A stretch of 64,000 bases of DNA from Streptomyces pseudovenezuelae (GTDB lineage Bacteria; Actinomycetota; Actinomycetes; Streptomycetales; Streptomycetaceae). Position numbers and translations under genes: made by a program. Of the stretch, positions 60,218 to 64,000 are shown piece after piece; the stretch's first letter is position 1; each line of letters opens with the position of its first letter. The DNA lies in NCBI RefSeq assembly GCF_029892565.1, contig NZ_JARXVH010000027.1, positions 32,700 through 96,699 on the forward strand. Direction: 5' to 3'. Below the pieces are notes generated by a model. That model saw nothing but the letters and a program-made list of their open reading frames with translations, did not search any database and had not been told where the DNA came from.

Positions 60218-60952
60218 TTGACCTCCGGCGACGACACCCAGCCGTTCCTGCGCAGCGACGTCACCGTCGAGCTGGTGAAATCCAGCGCCTCGGACGGGGA
60301 CGTCCTGTTCGCCGCCCGCGTCTCGACCGTCGGCGAACAGTCCCTGGAAGAGCTGCAGAAGGACCCCGAGCGCTCCAAGGGCCTGATCAACTTCCTGATG
60401 CGGGACCGGCACGGCAGCCCCTTCGAGCACAACTCGATGACCTTCTTCATCAGCGCCCCGATCTTCGTCTTCCGCGAGTTCATGCGACACCGCGTGGGCT
60501 GGTCGTACAACGAGGAGTCGGGCCGCTACCGGGAGCTCGAACCGGTCTTCTACGTCCCCGACGAGTCCCGCAAGCTCGTCCAGGAGGGCCGTCCCGGCAA
60601 GTACGTCTTCGTCGACGGGACCCCGTCCCAGCGCGCCGCGGTCCAGGAGGTCCTGGACGAGTCCTACCAACAGGCGTACGCGGCCTACCAGAAGTTGCTG
60701 GCCGAGGGCGTCGCCCGCGAGGTCGCCCGCGCGGTCCTCCCGGTCGGCCTCTACTCCTCGATGTACGCCACCTGCAACGCGCGCTCGCTGATGCACTTCC
60801 TCGGCCTGCGCACCCAGCACGAGCTGGCCAAGGTGCCGTCCTTCCCGCAGCGGGAGATCGAGATGGTCGGCGAGAAGATGGAGCAGGAGTGGGCCAGGCT
60901 CATGCCGCTCACCCACGCCGCTTTCAACACCAACGGCCGTGTCGCCCCGTAA
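60218..60952 (+). CDS. thyX: Flavin-dependent thymidylate synthase
   Basis: A 244-residue ThyX that makes dTMP from dUMP using FAD, NADPH and methylene-tetrahydrofolate. The signature RHRVGWSYNEES (residues 90-101) with the family RHRxxSxNEES pattern is intact, and SSMYATCNARSLMHFLGLRTQHEL carries further FAD/dUMP contacts. TTG start with GGGAAGGA upstream, which may limit translation. It stands between dapB and dapA as usual in Streptomyces. Confidence 0.95.
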   Translation: MTSGDDTQPFLRSDVTVELVKSSASDGDVLFAARVSTVGEQSLEELQKDPERSKGLINFLMRDRHGSPFEHNSMTFFISAPIFVFREFMRHRVGWSYNEESGRYRELEPVFYVPDESRKLVQEGRPGKYVFVDGTPSQRAAVQEVLDESYQQAYAAYQKLLAEGVAREVARAVLPVGLYSSMYATCNARSLMHFLGLRTQHELAKVPSFPQREIEMVGEKMEQEWARLMPLTHAAFNTNGRVAP

Positions 60953-60993
60953 CCCGGGACACATGTACGGATCAGCCGTGCGAAGTGTCCGTA

Positions 60994-61072
60994 TTGCGGC
61001 ATTTAGCGAAGTTCATCTAGCCTGATCAAACGGACCCGGTACTGCTTGAACCCCCGAGCAGGCAGTACCGGG
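60994..61072 (+). ncRNA. Possible small RNA or attenuator between thyX and dapA
   Basis: TTGCGG (60994-60999) and TAGCCT (61018-61023) are 18 bases apart and resemble a vegetative sigma promoter. Transcription would start near 61030 and run straight into a perfect 11-bp stem, CCCGGTACTGC (61035-61045) with GCAGTACCGGG (61062-61072), followed by CTCCTCCTTTGTC. This would give an RNA of about 50-60 bases, or an attenuator before dapA. The hairpin may also be simply the thyX terminator. The -10/-35 calls are by eye. Confidence 0.35.
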
Positions 61073-61145
61073 CTCCTCCTTTGTCAGGACTTATCCCTCA
61101 CCCCAAGGGCAGACCCCGCATTGAGCAGCGAGTAGCGTGTTACCC

Positions 61146-62045
61146 ATGGCTCCGACCTCCACTCCGCAGACCCCCTTCGGGCGGGTCCTCACCGCCATGG
61201 TCACGCCCTTCACGGCGGACGGCGCGCTCGACCTCGACGGCGCACAGCGGCTCGCCACCCACCTGGTGGACGCAGGCAACGACGGCCTGATCATCAACGG
61301 CACCACCGGTGAGTCCCCGACCACCAGTGACGCGGAGAAAACGGACCTCGTACGAGCGGTACTGGAGGCGGTCGGCGACCGGGCCCACGTAGTGGCCGGC
61401 GTCGGCACCAACAACACCCACCACAGCATCGAGCTGGCCCGCACCGCCGAGAAGACCGGCGCACACGGCCTGCTCGTCGTCACCCCGTACTACAACAAGC
61501 CCCCGCAGGAGGGCCTGTACCGGCACTTCACGGCCGTCGCCGACGCCGCCGAGCTGCCGGTCATGCTCTACGACATCCCCGGCCGCAGCGGCGTCCCCAT
61601 CACCACCGAGACCCTGGTCCGGCTGGCCGAGCACCCGAGGATCGTCGCCAACAAGGACGCCAAGGGCGACCTCGGGCGTGCGAGCTGGGCCATCTCCCGC
61701 GCGGACCTCGCCTGGTACTCCGGCGACGACATGCTGAACCTGCCGCTGCTCTCCGTGGGCGCGGTCGGCTTCGTCTCGGTCGTCGGCCATGTGGTCACAC
61801 CCGATCTGCGGGCCCTCGTCGACGCCTTCGTCTCGGGCGACGTGCAGAAGGCGACCGAGATCCACCAGAAGCTGCTCCCGGTCTACACGGGCATGTTCCG
61901 CACCCAGGGCGTCATGACCACGAAGGCCGCGCTCACCCTGCAGGGCCTGCCCGCCGGACCTCTGCGCGCACCGATGGTCGAGTGCACTTCGGAAGAGATC
62001 GAGCAGCTCAAGATCGATCTTGCCGCCGGCGGGGTACAGCTCTGA
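61146..62045 (+). CDS. dapA: 4-hydroxy-tetrahydrodipicolinate synthase
   Basis: A 299-residue TIM-barrel aldolase, first committed step of lysine/DAP synthesis from pyruvate and aspartate semialdehyde. INGTTGESPTTS (~50-61) binds pyruvate, YYNKPPQEGLYRHF holds the family Tyr, LYDIPGRSGV follows, and the Schiff-base Lys170 lies in VANKDAKGD. ATG 61146 has no ribosome binding site; TAGCGT seven bases upstream suggests a leaderless transcript. An in-frame TTG at 61137 is the alternative. Confidence 0.95.
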   Translation: MAPTSTPQTPFGRVLTAMVTPFTADGALDLDGAQRLATHLVDAGNDGLIINGTTGESPTTSDAEKTDLVRAVLEAVGDRAHVVAGVGTNNTHHSIELARTAEKTGAHGLLVVTPYYNKPPQEGLYRHFTAVADAAELPVMLYDIPGRSGVPITTETLVRLAEHPRIVANKDAKGDLGRASWAISRADLAWYSGDDMLNLPLLSVGAVGFVSVVGHVVTPDLRALVDAFVSGDVQKATEIHQKLLPVYTGMFRTQGVMTTKAALTLQGLPAGPLRAPMVECTSEEIEQLKIDLAAGGVQL

Positions 62046-62121
62046 CACCAGACTTCACAACTGAATAGGCAGGCCACCGATGCCTGCAATCCACAATGAC
62101 AACTGCTACACGCACGAACGT

Positions 62122-62159
62122 CACGCGCGCCACGTGCCCATCGGTACGTGGCGCGCGTG
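62122..62159 (+). promoter_or_regulatory. Perfect inverted repeat in rnj leader
   Basis: CACGCGCGCCACGT (62122-62135) is the exact complement of ACGTGGCGCGCGTG (62146-62159), loop of 10 bases. It ends just before the GAGGAGAG ribosome binding site of the RNase J gene. It may end dapA transcription, or shape the rnj mRNA leader as a self-regulation site. Confidence 0.55.
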
Positions 62160-62173
62160 GTGAGGAGAGTCTT

Positions 62174-63859
62174 TTGAGTCATCCGCATCCTGAACTCGGC
62201 CCGCCCGCGCCGCTCCCCGAAGGCGGCCTACGGGTCACCCCACTCGGCGGCCTCGGCGAGATCGGCCGAAACATGACGGTCTTCGAGTACGGAGGCCGCC
62301 TACTGATCGTCGACTGCGGAGTGCTCTTCCCCGAGGAGGAGCAGCCCGGAATCGACCTGATCCTGCCGGACTTCACGTCCATCCGGGACCGCCTCGACGA
62401 CATCGAGGGCATCGTCCTGACCCATGGACACGAGGACCACATCGGCGGTGTCCCCTTCCTCCTGCGGGAGAAGCCGGACATCCCGCTGATCGGCTCCAAG
62501 CTGACCCTCGCCCTCATCGAGGCCAAGCTCCAGGAGCACCGCATCCGCCCCTACACCCTTGAGGTGGCGGAGGGGAACCGCGAACGTGTGGGCCCCTTCG
62601 ACTGCGAGTTCGTCGCGGTCAACCACTCCATCCCGGACGCGCTGGCGGTCGCCATCCGCACGCCGGCCGGAATGGTCGTCCACACGGGCGACTTCAAGAT
62701 GGACCAGCTTCCGCTGGACAACCGCCTCACGGACCTGCACGCGTTCGCACGGCTCAGCGAGGAGGGCATCGACCTGCTCCTCGCCGACTCGACGAACGCC
62801 GAGGTCCCGGGCTTCGTCCCGCCCGAGCGCGAGATCTCGAACGTCCTGCGGCAGGTCTTCGGGAGCGCCCGCAAGCGGATCATCGTGGCGAGCTTCGCCA
62901 GCCACGTGCACCGCATCCAGCAGATCCTGGACGCGGCGCACGAGCACCGCCGCCGGGTCGCCTTCGTCGGCCGCTCGATGGTCCGCAACATGGGCATCGC
63001 CCGTGACCTGGGCTACCTGAAAGTCCCGCCGGGCCTGGTCGTCGACGTCAAGACACTCGACGACCTCCCGGACAGCGAGGTGGTCCTGGTCTGCACGGGC
63101 TCCCAGGGCGAACCGATGGCCGCCCTGTCCCGCATGGCCAACCGGGACCATCAGATCCGGATCGTCGAGGGCGACACCGTGATCCTGGCGTCCTCCCTGA
63201 TCCCCGGCAACGAGAACGCGGTCTACCGCGTGATCAACGGCCTCACCCGCTGGGGCGCCGACGTCATCCACAAGGGCAACGCCAAGGTGCACGTCTCGGG
63301 CCACGCGTCCGCCGGCGAGCTCCTGTACTTCTACAACATCTGCCGGCCGAAGAACCTGATGCCGGTCCACGGCGAATGGCGCCACCTACGGGCCAACGCC
63401 GAGCTGGGCGCCCTCACCGGCGTCCCGCACGACCGGATCGTCATCGCCGAGGACGGCGTCGTCGTCGACCTCATCGAGGGCAAGGCGAAGATCTCCGGCA
63501 AGGTCCAGGCGGGTTACGTCTACGTCGACGGCCTCTCCGTCGGTGATGTCGGCGAGCCGGCCCTGAAGGACCGCAAGATCCTCGGCGACGAGGGCATCAT
63601 CTCGGTCTTCGTGGTCATCGACTCCTCGACCGGCAAGATCACGGCGGGCCCGCACATCCAGGCCCGCGGCTCGGGCATCGACGACTCCGTCTTCGGCGAG
63701 GTGACTCCGAGGATCTCGGAGGTGCTGGAGCGGTCGGCCCAGGACGGCGTGGTGGAGCCGCACCAGATGCAGCAACTCATCCGCCGCACGCTCGGCAAGT
63801 GGGTCTCCGACACCTATCGGCGCAGGCCGATGATCCTCCCGGTGGTGGTGGAGGTCTGA
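62174..63859 (+). CDS. rnj: Ribonuclease J
   Basis: A 561-residue metallo-beta-lactamase/beta-CASP nuclease with 5'-3' exo- and endonuclease activity. Zinc motif HGHEDHIGG is at 84-92; HTGDFKMD, ADSTNAEVPGFVPPE, FASHVHRIQQILDAA and the C-terminal HVSGHASAGEL and PVHGEWRHLRANAEL motifs complete the core; a dimerisation/C-terminal domain follows. The TTG start at 62174 with GAGGAGAG gives the length of the S. coelicolor enzyme; an ATG at 62096 would place coding over the inverted repeat. With PNPase at 54229 the window encodes two main RNA-decay enzymes. Confidence 0.95.
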   Translation: MSHPHPELGPPAPLPEGGLRVTPLGGLGEIGRNMTVFEYGGRLLIVDCGVLFPEEEQPGIDLILPDFTSIRDRLDDIEGIVLTHGHEDHIGGVPFLLREKPDIPLIGSKLTLALIEAKLQEHRIRPYTLEVAEGNRERVGPFDCEFVAVNHSIPDALAVAIRTPAGMVVHTGDFKMDQLPLDNRLTDLHAFARLSEEGIDLLLADSTNAEVPGFVPPEREISNVLRQVFGSARKRIIVASFASHVHRIQQILDAAHEHRRRVAFVGRSMVRNMGIARDLGYLKVPPGLVVDVKTLDDLPDSEVVLVCTGSQGEPMAALSRMANRDHQIRIVEGDTVILASSLIPGNENAVYRVINGLTRWGADVIHKGNAKVHVSGHASAGELLYFYNICRPKNLMPVHGEWRHLRANAELGALTGVPHDRIVIAEDGVVVDLIEGKAKISGKVQAGYVYVDGLSVGDVGEPALKDRKILGDEGIISVFVVIDSSTGKITAGPHIQARGSGIDDSVFGEVTPRISEVLERSAQDGVVEPHQMQQLIRRTLGKWVSDTYRRRPMILPVVVEV

Positions 63860-63860
63860 T

Positions 63861-63882
63861 CGCGTACGGCTCCTCGTACGCG
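63861..63882 (+). terminator. Hairpin after RNase J gene
   Basis: CGCGTACG (63861-63868) pairs with CGTACGCG (63875-63882) over GCTCCT, two bases after the stop codon. Confidence 0.6.
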
Positions 63883-63892
63883 TGACCCTGGA

Positions 63893-64000
63893 GCGGGGGG
63901 GGGGGGCGGGGGGTGGGGGGGGGGCCCCCCCCGCGCGGTAGTGGGACCCCGGCGCGGCGGGCCCGCCCCGCGGCCGGGGCGCCACCCGGCCGCGGCGCGG
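63893..64000. other. Homopolymer-rich end, probably sequence artefact
   Basis: From about 63893 the sequence becomes runs of G (63895-63924, few interruptions), then eight C, then G/C-only blocks. It has no coding character and differs from the rest of the window. It resembles poor-quality read ends at a contig boundary. Downstream genes cannot be judged. Confidence 0.7.

Noticed and set aside
59807..60964. 385-codon minus-strand reading over thyX
   Set aside because: The upstream part is antisense of thyX. Only the last 78 codons, with a good ribosome binding site and a membrane helix, were kept as a gene.

Overview
The window is high-GC actinobacterial DNA. Gene order (dxr-rseP-ispG, proS, rimP-nusA-ylxR-infB-rbfA-truB-ribF, rpsO-pnp-M16 protease-dapB, thyX, dapA, RNase J), GTG/TTG starts, 4-bp start/stop overlaps and two intergenic repeat families that I recognise from other Streptomyces genomes point to a Streptomyces chromosome core region. 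No rRNA, tRNA, CRISPR array, insertion sequence or prophage is visible.

Region 1 (135-19032) reads as a xyloglucan utilisation locus. A GH3 beta-glucosidase gene diverges from an operon encoding a solute-binding lipoprotein, two LplB/LplC-type permeases, a Tat-exported GH74 xyloglucanase, a GH42 beta-galactosidase, a GH95 fucosidase-type enzyme and a secreted GH12 glucanase. A LacI-family regulator and a GH31 alpha-xylosidase-type gene close the locus on the minus strand. The palindrome TCGAAGCGCTTCGA lies in the GH3/transporter gap (two copies) and upstream of the LacI gene (one extended perfect copy and one degenerate copy), so one regulator probably controls the whole set. Signal peptides suggest that the polymer is cut outside by GH74 and GH12, oligosaccharides are imported, and GH31, GH42, GH95 and GH3 finish the job inside. 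No ATPase is encoded here. Between GH12 and GH31 sits a divergent pair, an NTF2-like Tat protein and a MarR regulator; each appears to carry a one-base frameshift.

Region 2 (19403-29366) holds an acyl-CoA dehydrogenase, a secreted lamin-tail-domain protein with a PHO-box-like upstream sequence, the MEP-pathway genes dxr and ispG around the site-2 protease rseP, two GNAT acetyltransferases and proS. Region 3 (29489-32819) is a tight redox operon: a Ser/Thr-rich membrane-anchored protein ending in DSTSGAS, ApbE flavin transferase, a haem-b-type membrane protein, a NuoF-like flavoprotein and a small ferredoxin. Region 4 (32885-34884) has an APH-fold pseudokinase, a DUF4439 ferritin-like protein and a Tat lipoprotein.

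Region 5 (35109-47128) is the rimP-nusA-ylxR-infB-DUF503-rbfA-truB-ribF translation cluster, with a 1220-residue protein between truB and ribF that joins a trypsin-like fold lacking its catalytic Ser to a STAND/NACHT-like NTPase. Region 6 (47211-53400) has a giant Pro/Gln- and acid-rich MinD/ParA-like protein of EspI type and a membrane-anchored beta-propeller protein, but none of the type VII secretion core genes expected between this ATPase and rpsO. Region 7 (53619-63859) is rpsO-pnp with an elaborate structured spacer, an M16 protease, dapB, small membrane proteins, thyX, dapA and RNase J. The last ~110 bases are G/C homopolymers and look like a contig-end artefact.
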